Positions 46,680 through 54,940 of a DNA stretch of 64,000 nucleotides are shown one piece after another. Positions within the stretch are counted from its first letter, which is position 1. The number at the start of each line of letters is the position of its first letter. The position numbers and the translations under genes are program-made. Source of the stretch: Schauerella fraxinea (lineage in GTDB: Bacteria; Pseudomonadota; Gammaproteobacteria; Burkholderiales; Burkholderiaceae_B). The notes under the pieces were generated by a model. The model saw only the letters and a program-made list of their open reading frames with translations. It searched no databases and was not told where the DNA came from. The DNA is taken from NCBI GenBank assembly GCA_030849965.1, contig JAVDKL010000003.1, positions 1 through 64,000 of the forward strand, given 5' to 3'.

Positions 46680-47747
46680 ATGTCACACGTTTTTCAAACG
46701 CCGCCCGCTGCCTTGCCAAGGCGTGCGCCGCCGCTCTCGATCGAACACGAAATGCTGGGCCCGATGCGCGTGCCCGTTTTCGCCGACGTCGAACGCGCCG
46801 CCCTGGCCATCGCCCCGCATGTGCGACATACCCCGCTGTTGCGCAGTCCGGTGCTCGATGCGCTGGTGGGCGCGCCGGTGTATCTCAAGGCCGAGTGCCT
46901 GCAGATCACCGGATCGTTCAAGGCCCGCGGCGCCTTCAATGCGTTGCTCGCGCTGTCGCCCGAACAACGCAAGCGCGGCGTGGTCGCCTACTCGACGGGC
47001 AACCACGGCCAAGCCATTGCTTGGGCGGCGCAGCAGTTGGGCGTGGCCGCCACCATCGTGATGCCGGTGGATGCGCCGAAGAACAAGATCGCCAAAGCGC
47101 TCAAGCAGGGCGCGCGGGTGGTGCATTACGACCGCACCCGCGAAAGCCGCGAAACGATCGGCATGGCGCTGCTTGCTGAGACCGGCGGTGTGCTCGTGCC
47201 GCCAGGCGACCATCCCGATGTGCTCGCGGCGCAAGGCACCGTGGCGCTGGAAGCATTGCGCGCGCTGCCCGATGGCGTGGCGGGCGAGCTGGGCCTCTTT
47301 GCCGCACCGTGCGGTGGCGGAGGGTTATCTGCCGGCTGCGGTCTCGTGATCGAGTCGCTGGCGCCGCAGGCCCGCATGATGGCCGTGGAACCTGCGGGCT
47401 TCGACGACACCGTGAGGTCGCTGGCCAGCGGGCGTCGTGAGCACAATGCGCCCGATGCGGTGTCGCTGTGCGACGCGCTGCAAGCCGCCACGCCGGCCGA
47501 GTTGCCCTACGCCATCAATAGCCGTTTTCTGCACGCCGCTGTGGCTGTTACTGACGATGAGGTCGCCCACGCCATCCGCTTCGCGCTCGAAGAGCTGCGT
47601 ATGGTGGTGGAGCCCGGTGGGGCCGTGGCGCTGGCGGCATTGCTGGCCGGCAAACTAACGCTCAACGGCCGCCCAGCCATCGTCGTGCTTTCGGGCGGCA
47701 ATATCGATACCGCTTTACTCGCCAGGATGCTCGACGTCACCGTTTGA
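46680..47747 (+). CDS. Threonine/serine dehydratase-like PLP enzyme (fold type II)
   Basis: Protein of 355 residues. PLP lysine in TGSFKARGAFNALL, the STGNHGQAIAWAA motif, the glycine loop PCGGGGLSAGCG and a C-terminal VVLSGGNID. These place it with serine/threonine dehydratases and serine racemases. A 30-residue N-terminal extension (rich in proline) precedes the core. It begins 12 bp after the carbamoylase stop. By context it could deaminate or racemise a hydroxy-D-amino acid released by the operon's hydrolases; this is inference. Confidence 0.9.
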   Translation: MSHVFQTPPAALPRRAPPLSIEHEMLGPMRVPVFADVERAALAIAPHVRHTPLLRSPVLDALVGAPVYLKAECLQITGSFKARGAFNALLALSPEQRKRGVVAYSTGNHGQAIAWAAQQLGVAATIVMPVDAPKNKIAKALKQGARVVHYDRTRESRETIGMALLAETGGVLVPPGDHPDVLAAQGTVALEALRALPDGVAGELGLFAAPCGGGGLSAGCGLVIESLAPQARMMAVEPAGFDDTVRSLASGRREHNAPDAVSLCDALQAATPAELPYAINSRFLHAAVAVTDDEVAHAIRFALEELRMVVEPGGAVALAALLAGKLTLNGRPAIVVLSGGNIDTALLARMLDVTV

Positions 47748-47803
47748 AGTGACGCGGTCGTTCTGTTTTTGCTTTACCCATAATCTTCCAAGGTGAAAAA
47801 ATC

Positions 47804-48784
47804 ATGTCCCACTCGACCTCCCGCATGTTGCGGTGGCTCGCAGCGCCCCTGGCCGCCATGCTTATCGGCGGCACGGCCGTTGCCGCCTATCCCGAACGTG
47901 CCGTCACCATCATCGTGCCGTTCAATGCGGGCACCACCCCGGATATCCTTACCCGCATGCTGGCCGACTCGATGTCGCGCGATCTGGGGCAGTCGGTGGT
48001 GGTCATGAATCGCGTAGGCGCATCGGGCATCATCGGCACGCAGGCGGTGATCAATGCGCCGCCGGATGGCTACACGATCGGCTTTGCCAATGCGGCCACG
48101 CTGGCCATCAATCAATCGCTCTACAAGAAGCTGCCGTACGACGCCGACACGCAATTGCAGCCGGTGGCAGAAACGGGTTCGGTACAGAACGTGTTGGCGG
48201 TGCGCACGGCGCTCGGCGTGAATTCCGTGGCCGAATTGATTGCGTATGCCAAAGCCAATCCCGGCAAGCTTACGGTGGGTTCGGGTGGCAACGGCACGAC
48301 CGGCCACTTGAGCGCCGAGATGTTCAAAGCCATGGCAGGCGTATCGATCATGCACGTGCCCTACAAGGGCGGGCTGGAAGCCGATCTGGCCTTGTTGCGC
48401 GGCGAGGTCGATCTGGTGTTTGAAAACGTCGCGTCGATCCTGCCTTACCTGAGCAACCCGTCGGTGAAGCCCTTGGCCGTGACGGGCACCGTGCGCGATT
48501 TCACGTTGCCCGACTTGCCCACGATGGCTGAGTCAGGATTGAAGGGATATCAAGCGGTGGCGTGGACCGGGTTCGTGGCCCCCGCTGCCGTCGACAGGAA
48601 AATCGCCGATCGGTTGAACCAGTCGGTGAACAAAGCGCTCGAAACTCCCGAGATCCAGGCGCGCCTGAAGAGCCTGGCGATTTCCGTCACGCCGGCGCCC
48701 ACCGATGCCTTGTTCAAGCGGGCCGTGCGTGAACGTCCGATCTGGGCCGAAGCCGTCAAAAGCTCCGGCGCCGTTGTCGATTAA
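47804..48784 (+). CDS. Bug/TctC-family periplasmic solute-binding protein (4)
   Basis: Periplasmic binding protein of 326 residues. The signal peptide MSHSTSRMLRWLAAPLAAML is cleaved near AVAAY. Motifs: IVPFNAGTTPDILTRMLAD, VVMNRVGASGIIGTQAVIN, PDGYTIGFAN and MHVPYKGGLEADLALLRGE. Lies inside the D-amino-acid operon, 56 bp after the dehydratase and 13 bp before D-aminoacylase. The ligand is therefore likely an N-acylated or N-carbamoylated amino acid, or a related compound. Confidence 0.93.
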   Translation: MSHSTSRMLRWLAAPLAAMLIGGTAVAAYPERAVTIIVPFNAGTTPDILTRMLADSMSRDLGQSVVVMNRVGASGIIGTQAVINAPPDGYTIGFANAATLAINQSLYKKLPYDADTQLQPVAETGSVQNVLAVRTALGVNSVAELIAYAKANPGKLTVGSGGNGTTGHLSAEMFKAMAGVSIMHVPYKGGLEADLALLRGEVDLVFENVASILPYLSNPSVKPLAVTGTVRDFTLPDLPTMAESGLKGYQAVAWTGFVAPAAVDRKIADRLNQSVNKALETPEIQARLKSLAISVTPAPTDALFKRAVRERPIWAEAVKSSGAVVD

Positions 48785-48797
48785 TGAGAGGAAATAG

Positions 48798-50258
48798 ATG
48801 ACTGCATTCGATATCGTCGTCAGGCACGGCCTGCTTGTGGATGGCACCGGTGCGCCGCGGCGCCACGCCGACGTGGGCATTGTGGGACGCCGCGTGGCGG
48901 CCATCGGTGACCTCTCCGGCGCGGTGGGGGCGATCGAGATCGATGCCACCGCGCGCGTGGTGGCGCCGGGCTTCATCGACGCGCACACGCATGACGATCG
49001 CTATCTGATGCTGTCGCCGGAGATGCCGGCCAAATTGAGCCAAGGGGTGACCACGGTGGTCACCGGCAACTGCGGCATCAGTCTCGCGCCGTGGCGCGCC
49101 CCTGCCGATGCCACGGTGCCGCCGCCGCTCAACCTCCTGGGCCAGGATCCGGCAGCATTCCGCTTCGGCGACTTCGCGACCTATCTCGCCGCGTTGGAAG
49201 CGCAGCCGGCAGCCGTCAACGCCGCCTGCCTGGTGGGCCACACCACCCTGCGCGTGGCCGCGATGGCGAGCCTGGACCGCACGGCCACTGACGCCGAAAT
49301 CGCGGCCATGCAGGCGCTCTTGCACGAAGCGATGACGAGTGGCGCCATCGGGCTCTCGACCGGTGCAGCCTATCCCACGGCGATGCCTGCAAGCACCGCC
49401 GAGTTGACCGGCGTGGCGAGCGTGCTGCGCCAGTTCGATAGCGTGTACGCCACGCATATTCGCGACGAGGGCGACAAGATTTTCGACGCGCTCGACGAAG
49501 CCTTTGCCGTGGGCGCGGCGGGCAGTGCGCCCACCGTGATCTCGCATCACAAATTGATCGGGCCGCGCAATCATGGTCGTTCGACCGAGACGTTGGCCCA
49601 CATCGCGCAGGCCATGACGCGCCAGCCGGTGGGGCTGGACTGCTATCCCTACACCGCAGGTTCGACGATCTTGCGACGCGACCGGCTGCCGGTCGCCAGT
49701 CGTGTGATCGTGACCTCTTCGGTGCCGCATCCCGAGTACGCCGGATTGGATCTGGACGACATCGCAGCGCGCATGGGCCTCTCGCCCGAAGACACCGTGG
49801 ATGCGCTGCAACCAGCGGGTGCGATCTATTTCCTGATGGACGAAGCGGATGTGCAACGCATTCTGGCGTATCCGCCCACGATGATCGGCTCGGATGGCCT
49901 GCCGCACGACACTGCGCCGCACCCTCGGCTGTGGGGAACATTTGCACGCGTGCTGGGACACTATTGCCGCGATATCGGGCTTTTTACGCTCGAAGCCGCC
50001 GTACACAAAATGAGCGGCCTCACCGCCGCCACCTTCGGGCTGCCCGCGCGCGGCGTGCTCAAACCAGGCTACTTTGCCGACATCACCATCTTCGATCCCG
50101 AGACGATCATGGATCGCGCCACCTGGGGCGCGCCGACGTCGAGGTCCGTGGGTATCGATATGGTGATCGTCAACGGTGTGGTGAGCTGGCGCGGCGACGC
50201 CGCCACGGGCGCGCGCGCCGGTGCGGTGATCCGGTTGACGGATGACGTGGCAGTGTAG
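48798..50258 (+). CDS. N-acyl-D-amino-acid deacylase (D-aminoacylase)
   Basis: Amidohydrolase-superfamily enzyme of 486 residues starting after GAGGAAATAG. Metal and catalytic features: FIDAHTHDDRYLM (first histidines), the cysteine ligand in VTGNCGISLAP, YATHIRDEGDKIFDAL, ISHHKLIG, and the catalytic aspartate in MIGSDGLPHDTAPHPRLWG. The C-terminal beta-domain has GVLKPGYFADITIFDP. The family hydrolyses N-acyl-D-amino acids to D-amino acids. Last gene of the operon. Substrate side chain unknown. Confidence 0.94.
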   Translation: MTAFDIVVRHGLLVDGTGAPRRHADVGIVGRRVAAIGDLSGAVGAIEIDATARVVAPGFIDAHTHDDRYLMLSPEMPAKLSQGVTTVVTGNCGISLAPWRAPADATVPPPLNLLGQDPAAFRFGDFATYLAALEAQPAAVNAACLVGHTTLRVAAMASLDRTATDAEIAAMQALLHEAMTSGAIGLSTGAAYPTAMPASTAELTGVASVLRQFDSVYATHIRDEGDKIFDALDEAFAVGAAGSAPTVISHHKLIGPRNHGRSTETLAHIAQAMTRQPVGLDCYPYTAGSTILRRDRLPVASRVIVTSSVPHPEYAGLDLDDIAARMGLSPEDTVDALQPAGAIYFLMDEADVQRILAYPPTMIGSDGLPHDTAPHPRLWGTFARVLGHYCRDIGLFTLEAAVHKMSGLTAATFGLPARGVLKPGYFADITIFDPETIMDRATWGAPTSRSVGIDMVIVNGVVSWRGDAATGARAGAVIRLTDDVAV

Positions 50259-50366
50259 AGGGCGCGGCTCCGGTGTGCCTGCCGGATTGAGATGTTTTGC
50301 TGGTAGTCTTGTCAGCCGCAAGGGCGCGGTTCGCGCCTCGCTTTCAAACACACAGTGAAAATCACC

Positions 50367-50876
50367 ATGACGAATCCCATGTATAACGCCTCCGTGCCCG
50401 TGTTCAAACAAATGCTCACGGCACTCTCCGACGTGCTCAAGAAGGCCGAAGCGCACGCCGAAGAGAAGAATATCGACCCTAACGCTTATCTGCAGGCGCG
50501 TCTCTTTCCGGACATGTTTCCGCTGGTGCGCCAGGTGCAAGTCGCCGCCGATTTTTCGAAAGGCGTGACCTCGCGTCTGGCCGGTGTGGACGTGCCCAAG
50601 TGGGACGACACCGAAACCACGTTCGACGAGTTGCAGGCGTTGATCGCCAAGGCGCTGGATTACATCGGCGGCTTCCAACCCGAGCAGTTCGCGCAAAGCG
50701 ATTCGCGCGAGATCGTGTTGCGCCCCAATACGCCGAAAGAGAAGAAACTGGTGGGCACCGTCTACCTGCACCAATACGGCTTGCCGCAGTTCTTTTTCCA
50801 CGTCACCACCGCTTACGCCATTCTGCGCCACAACGGCGTGGAAATCGGCAAGCGCGATTACATGGGCGCTTACTGA
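50367..50876 (+). CDS. DUF1993 family protein
   Basis: Protein of 169 residues from the ATG at 50367 (an in-frame GTG at 50355 is the alternative). Begins MTNPMYNASVPVFKQMLTAL, continues with FPDMFPLVRQVQVAADFSKG and ends VEIGKRDYMGAY, all typical of DUF1993. The predicted fold is a DinB-like helical bundle, but no function is established. Its own promoter should lie in the 108 bp before it. The end overlaps the convergent gene by 7 bp. Confidence 0.92.
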   Translation: MTNPMYNASVPVFKQMLTALSDVLKKAEAHAEEKNIDPNAYLQARLFPDMFPLVRQVQVAADFSKGVTSRLAGVDVPKWDDTETTFDELQALIAKALDYIGGFQPEQFAQSDSREIVLRPNTPKEKKLVGTVYLHQYGLPQFFFHVTTAYAILRHNGVEIGKRDYMGAY

Positions 50877-51490
50877 GTCCGAGCCGCGTCGAGTTCCGCC
50901 AGAATCGCGGCATAGCGGGATTGGGCGATGGCCTGGGCGTCGTTGTAGCGGCTATTGCCGTGCGCATCGATCGCCACGGTAAGCGGGCCCAATCCTTCGA
51001 CGCGCAGGCGTACCAGGCGGTAGTGGGTGAGCATATCCGGCCAGCCCACTTGCAGCACCTCGCGAATCGCGTCGGAATGCAGGGCGGCGCCGCCGCCCAG
51101 AAAGGAAAGGTACACGCAGCCTGTGTCGCGCATCGCGTCCACGCTGTGCTGATCCAGGCCGCCTTTGCCCCCTACGGCGTGCAGCGACAACGCCCGGATC
51201 AACCGCGGCATGTGCGGATTGAAGCGCGTGCTGGTGGTGGGATTCATGTACAGCACATCGAAGCCCTCGGGCGTGTCGCGGCTGAAACTGCCTAGATGGA
51301 ACAGGCAATGCCCGTCCAACGGCATCGGCAACGGCTCTGCGCCGTCAACGCATCGCAGCAGGCGTTCGTGGGTGGGAATGCCGGCCGTGGCGGTAATCTC
51401 GCCGTCGATGATTACCTGGTCGCCCGCGCGCAGTTCGCGGGCTTGATCGGCGGTGAGGGGAAAAGTCAGGCGGTGCGTGCGCAATGTCAT
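50870..51490 (-). CDS. Class I fumarase/tartrate dehydratase beta-type subunit, divergent
   Basis: Protein of 206 residues resembling the C-terminal (TtdB-like) domain of class I iron-sulfur hydro-lyases. The ATG at 51490 follows the alpha subunit stop by 4 bp. It shows AGDQVIIDGEITATAGIPTH and GHCLFHLGSF. The canonical TxRDxxH motif of this domain is altered to TAGIPTH, lacking the arginine-aspartate pair while the histidine is kept. It retains DAHGNSRYNDAQAI near the end. Function as fumarase or tartrate dehydratase is therefore uncertain; a related hydratase on another hydroxy-acid is possible. Confidence 0.8.
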   Translation of the reverse strand: MTLRTHRLTFPLTADQARELRAGDQVIIDGEITATAGIPTHERLLRCVDGAEPLPMPLDGHCLFHLGSFSRDTPEGFDVLYMNPTTSTRFNPHMPRLIRALSLHAVGGKGGLDQHSVDAMRDTGCVYLSFLGGGAALHSDAIREVLQVGWPDMLTHYRLVRLRVEGLGPLTVAIDAHGNSRYNDAQAIAQSRYAAILAELDAARTQ

Positions 51491-51494
51491 GCCG

Positions 51495-52361
51495 TCACTC
51501 CACGATCTCGACGTCGCCCGAATTGTGCAGCCGGGCGCGGGTGCGGCGATTGATCCAGCAGTTGAAACTGACGGCAACGGGCGTAAAGCCATGGCCGGCG
51601 GCGTAGTTGATGTTGACGGCGAACGCTGTACTGTCGCCACCGGTGCCCATTGGGCCAAACCCCAGTTTGTTCACTGCCTCGGTCAGCCGGCGTTCCATGT
51701 CGGCCACCATGGGTTCGGGATGGAACGTGCCGATCGGCCGCAAGGTGGCTTCCTTCGACATCTTGGCGGCGTAGTCGAACGACCCGCCAATGCCCACGCC
51801 GATCACCACGGGTGGACAGGGTTGCGAGCCGGCGCGGATCACCGTGTCGAGCACAAAGCGTTCGATGGTGGCCAGATCGGGAAAGCTGAAAATCTCCAGT
51901 GCCGCCCAACGGCCCGATCCCAGCGCCTTGGGCGAACACGTGATATCCATCACATCACTGCCATCCACCATGTCGAACGTCACGATAGGCATGCCAGGCC
52001 CGCGATAACCGCGCGCCTGCGTCAACGGGTGGGTCACGTGCGGCAGCAGCGGGGGATCGATCGTGGCCACCAGTTCATCGAAGCCGTCAGTGATGGCCGC
52101 ACGGACATTGCCGCTGAATTGCGCCTGGGCGCCCACGCGCACGAAGTACACGGGCACACCGGCATCCGAGCAGATGAAACGGTTGCCTGCCGCTGCCGTG
52201 TCGGCGCTTTTCAACATGATGCGCAACGTGTGGCGGGCAGTGTCGTCGCCATCGCGTTCGCTCATGGCGGCCAGCGCTTGGCGTGTATCGGCCGGAATCC
52301 CGCGCAGCGATCGGTCGTACAACCCGGCCGAGACGCGCTTGATGGTGTCGTAATCGATCAT
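51495..52361 (-). CDS. Class I fumarase/tartrate dehydratase alpha-type subunit, divergent
   Basis: Protein of 288 residues like TtdA and the N-terminal half of class I fumarases. Three cysteines in suitable places could bind the [4Fe-4S] cluster: C64 (FICSDAGVP), C182 (SQPCPPVVIGVGIGG) and C268 (FNCWINRR). The usual PKGGGSEN motif is replaced by PKALGSGRW. It forms a two-subunit enzyme with the adjacent gene. The gene stands divergent from the MurA-like gene across a 340-bp gap. Confidence 0.82.
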   Translation of the reverse strand: MIDYDTIKRVSAGLYDRSLRGIPADTRQALAAMSERDGDDTARHTLRIMLKSADTAAAGNRFICSDAGVPVYFVRVGAQAQFSGNVRAAITDGFDELVATIDPPLLPHVTHPLTQARGYRGPGMPIVTFDMVDGSDVMDITCSPKALGSGRWAALEIFSFPDLATIERFVLDTVIRAGSQPCPPVVIGVGIGGSFDYAAKMSKEATLRPIGTFHPEPMVADMERRLTEAVNKLGFGPMGTGGDSTAFAVNINYAAGHGFTPVAVSFNCWINRRTRARLHNSGDVEIVE

Positions 52362-52700
52362 GCCACCCCCAGTCGCGAGGGAAAGTAGCGAAACGCGTGC
52401 GCGGCCATGATGCGGTCTCCGTCGATCGCCGGCGTGAATCGCCGGTCGGGTTTTGTGCCAACGCCCAGGGGGCGTCTGGCACTTTTATAGACGGGTTAGC
52501 CCGCCATCAGCCAGGGCGACGGCAGCAATTCTGCTTTGCTGGGCGTCAGGCGACCGGGCGCGAGGCTGCGTGTGCCGAGCCCCTCCGTATCAGCCTCAAC
52601 CCGTGTCGAAAACCGCCCGCTGCGGGCATGACCGGCCCGATGTGCGATAAGCTCTGGGGTTCCCTTTCGGGACTTACCCTCCCATTTGATCTGCAGATCC
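52362..52700. other. Divergent intergenic region between hydratase and MurA-like genes
   Basis: About 340 bp without a credible gene. It contains the hairpin listed at 52455-52486, several GC-rich small inverted repeats, and no clear ribosome site before the MurA-like ATG at 52701. Promoters for both directions must lie here, but I could not identify them. Confidence 0.4.
52455..52486 (+). terminator. Hairpin followed by TTTT in the leader of the MurA-like/ParB-like pair
   Basis: GTGCCA-ACGCCC pairs with GGGCGT-TGGCAC with one bulged C and the loop AGG, then TTTT. On the plus strand this is terminator-like, but no plus-strand gene precedes it; the MurA-like gene starts 215 bp downstream. It may attenuate that operon, or end a small RNA. 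On the minus strand there is no T-run after it. Confidence 0.5.
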
Positions 52701-54002
52701 ATGTCCAGTCTTATTGTTCACGGCGGTACGCCGCTTCGTGGTCGCATTACCCCCTCGGCCAACAAAAACGCAGTGCTTCCGGTGCTGTGCGCCACATTGT
52801 TGACGCGTGAGCCGTTGCGGTTGCACGGCGTGCCCGACATCACCGATGTGCGCAAGATTCTCGATATCTTCCGCACGCTGGGCAGCGATGTGCAGATGGA
52901 CCACGAAAGCGGCACGCTGGCGCTGCATCATCGCGACACCGCATTCGATCCCACGTGCCATCGTTTGCCGGAAGAGATGCGCTCGTCGATCATGCTTGTG
53001 CCGCCACTGCTGGCGCGCTTCGGCGTGGCGCGTCTGGAAGACAATGTGAAGGGCTGCACGCTGGGCGTGCGCGAGATCGATCCCCACGTGGAAGTGTTTC
53101 GCCGCTTTGGCGGCGAGGTCGGGCGCGAAGACGGGTCGCTCGTGGTGCGTTGCGATGGTCGATTGACCCCTACCGATCACTGGCTCGATTACGCCTCGGT
53201 CACCACCACCGAAAACTTCGTCTTGTGCGCGGCAGCGGCCGGCGGCGTGTCGACGCTCACCAATGCGGCTTCAGAGCCGCACGTGCAGGAGTTCTGCCGA
53301 TTCATGTCGATGATCGGCGTGAAAATCGACGGCATGGGCACGTCGCGCTTGACCGTGCAGGGTGGCGCGGCACTCACGGGCGGCGAATTCCGTTTCGATG
53401 AAGACTTTCACGAGATCACCACGTTCCTGGCGCTCGGCGCCATCACGGGTGGCGATATCGTGGTGCGCAACAGCGCGCCGGAAAACTTCCCGTTGATCGA
53501 TCGCACCTTTGCCAAGTTCGGCGTCACGATCACGCATGAAGACGGCTGGTCGCGCGCAAGCTGCGCCGGACCGCTCAAGGTGCAAACGCCGTTTACCAGC
53601 AATGTGCTCACCAAAGTCGAAGCCGCACCGTGGCCGTATTTCCCGGTGGATCTGTTGCCCATCTTCATCGCCCTGGGTGTACGTGCGGAAGGCAATGCGA
53701 TGTTCTGGAACAAGGTGTATGACGGCGCGCTGGGCTGGACCGGTGAACTTACCAAGTTCGGGGCGCATGTGTTCTCGTCCGACCCGCATCGCTTGATTAC
53801 CTTCGGCGGCAATCCGCTGTCGCCCGCAGTTGTGGAGAGCCCCTACATCATCCGCGTCGCAATCGCGTTGTTCATGGTGGCCGCCAGCATCGACGGCCGT
53901 TCGGAAATTCGCAACGCCACGCCGATTCGCCGTGCGCATCCGCACTTCGTCGAGAACCTGCGCAGCCTGGGCGTGCAAGTGGAGTGGGCGGCGGAAGATT
54001 AA
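52701..54002 (+). CDS. MurA-family enolpyruvyl transferase paralogue
   Basis: 433-residue homologue of UDP-N-acetylglucosamine 1-carboxyvinyltransferase. Active-site equivalents of E. coli MurA are visible: K22-N23 (SANKNAVLP), R94 (EMRSSIM), the catalytic cysteine C119 (KGCTLGVREIDPH) with R124, D317 (YFPVDLLP), R385 and R411. The arginine equivalent to MurA R331 appears to be lysine (WNKVYDG). Canonical murA in Burkholderiales is usually near hisG, which is absent here, so this is probably a second copy. It is coupled to a ParB-like gene by a TAATG junction. The acceptor substrate is uncertain. Confidence 0.85.
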   Translation: MSSLIVHGGTPLRGRITPSANKNAVLPVLCATLLTREPLRLHGVPDITDVRKILDIFRTLGSDVQMDHESGTLALHHRDTAFDPTCHRLPEEMRSSIMLVPPLLARFGVARLEDNVKGCTLGVREIDPHVEVFRRFGGEVGREDGSLVVRCDGRLTPTDHWLDYASVTTTENFVLCAAAAGGVSTLTNAASEPHVQEFCRFMSMIGVKIDGMGTSRLTVQGGAALTGGEFRFDEDFHEITTFLALGAITGGDIVVRNSAPENFPLIDRTFAKFGVTITHEDGWSRASCAGPLKVQTPFTSNVLTKVEAAPWPYFPVDLLPIFIALGVRAEGNAMFWNKVYDGALGWTGELTKFGAHVFSSDPHRLITFGGNPLSPAVVESPYIIRVAIALFMVAASIDGRSEIRNATPIRRAHPHFVENLRSLGVQVEWAAED

Positions 54003-54847
54003 TGATGACCATTACGATCAACGACGATCTGCGTGCTTACATCGATCCGCTCACGCCGGACGAGTATGCCGCGCTCGAACGCAGTCTGCTCTCCGAGGGA
54101 TGCCGCGATTCGCTGGTGCTGTGGGGCGATCTGCTGGTGGATGGCCACAACCGCTACGGTATCTGCCAAAAGCACGGCATCGCGTTCAACACGGTGCAAA
54201 ACACCTCGTTCAAATCGATGGACGATGTTCATCTCTGGATGATCGACAACCATCTGGGGCGCCGCAGCGTATCGGATTTTCAGCGCGGTGTGCTTGCGCT
54301 GCGCAAGAAAGAGATCGTGTCGGCCCGCCTGGCGCAAGCGAAGCTGAAGCCTGCGGCAACGCATGAGGCTGATGCCGCTACTGGCGATGAGCCGGCATCG
54401 GCCGCTGCCGGCGTTGCGGTCGAAAGCGAACCGCCTTGGACGCGCGACGTGGTGGCGCGCGCCGCTCGGGTGAGCAATGCCACGCTGAACCAGATCGAGA
54501 AGATTCAAAAGACGGCCGCGCCCGAGTTGGTGGGCGCTGTGAAGTCGGGCGTGATTTCGATCAATGCCGCGGCGGCAGTCGCCTCATTGCCGAGCGACAA
54601 GCAAGTGGCTGCAGTTGCGGGCGGCAAGAAAGAACTGCGCGAAGCCGCCCGCCAGGTGCGCGAGGCACGGCAACCGGCCAAGCCCAAGCCCGACGTGGAA
54701 GCCCCGCCCGAGGATGCCACCCCCGACCAGTTGGAGATCCATCGGTTGACGGTGCTGGTGGCCGAGCTGAAGGATGAACGCGATCAATTGAAGAAGAAGG
54801 TGCAGCATCTGACGATCGCATTATCGGAAGCGCGCGGCGGCGAATAA
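54002..54847 (+). CDS. ParB/Srx-like domain protein with C-terminal coiled coil
   Basis: Protein of 281 residues; ATG at 54002 shares one base with the MurA-like stop. The N-terminal ParB-like domain has YIDPLTPDEYAALERSLLSE and GDLLVDGHNRYGICQKHGI, the latter matching the phosphate/nucleotide-binding box. A helical middle part (about 140-200, VARAARVSNATLNQIEKIQK) looks like a KorB/ParB DNA-binding region. The last 45 residues form a coiled coil (LVAELKDERDQLKKKVQHL). Such domains act in partition, transcription or as nucleases/kinases. Pairing with an enolpyruvyl transferase is unusual, and the role is unknown. Confidence 0.82.
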   Translation: MMTITINDDLRAYIDPLTPDEYAALERSLLSEGCRDSLVLWGDLLVDGHNRYGICQKHGIAFNTVQNTSFKSMDDVHLWMIDNHLGRRSVSDFQRGVLALRKKEIVSARLAQAKLKPAATHEADAATGDEPASAAAGVAVESEPPWTRDVVARAARVSNATLNQIEKIQKTAAPELVGAVKSGVISINAAAAVASLPSDKQVAAVAGGKKELREAARQVREARQPAKPKPDVEAPPEDATPDQLEIHRLTVLVAELKDERDQLKKKVQHLTIALSEARGGE

Positions 54848-54940
54848 GGCGCCGCGCACCAGGCGCGCGATTGCGGTCCCGTTCTTATTGCTCCGCCACG
54901 CGATGGCATACGCCGACGCCGCACTACCTCTCGCAGCCGC

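Noticed and set aside
48756-50831. 691-codon minus-strand open frame
   Set aside because: Opposite the D-aminoacylase and DUF1993 genes, both with clear family motifs. No recognisable features in the antisense frame.
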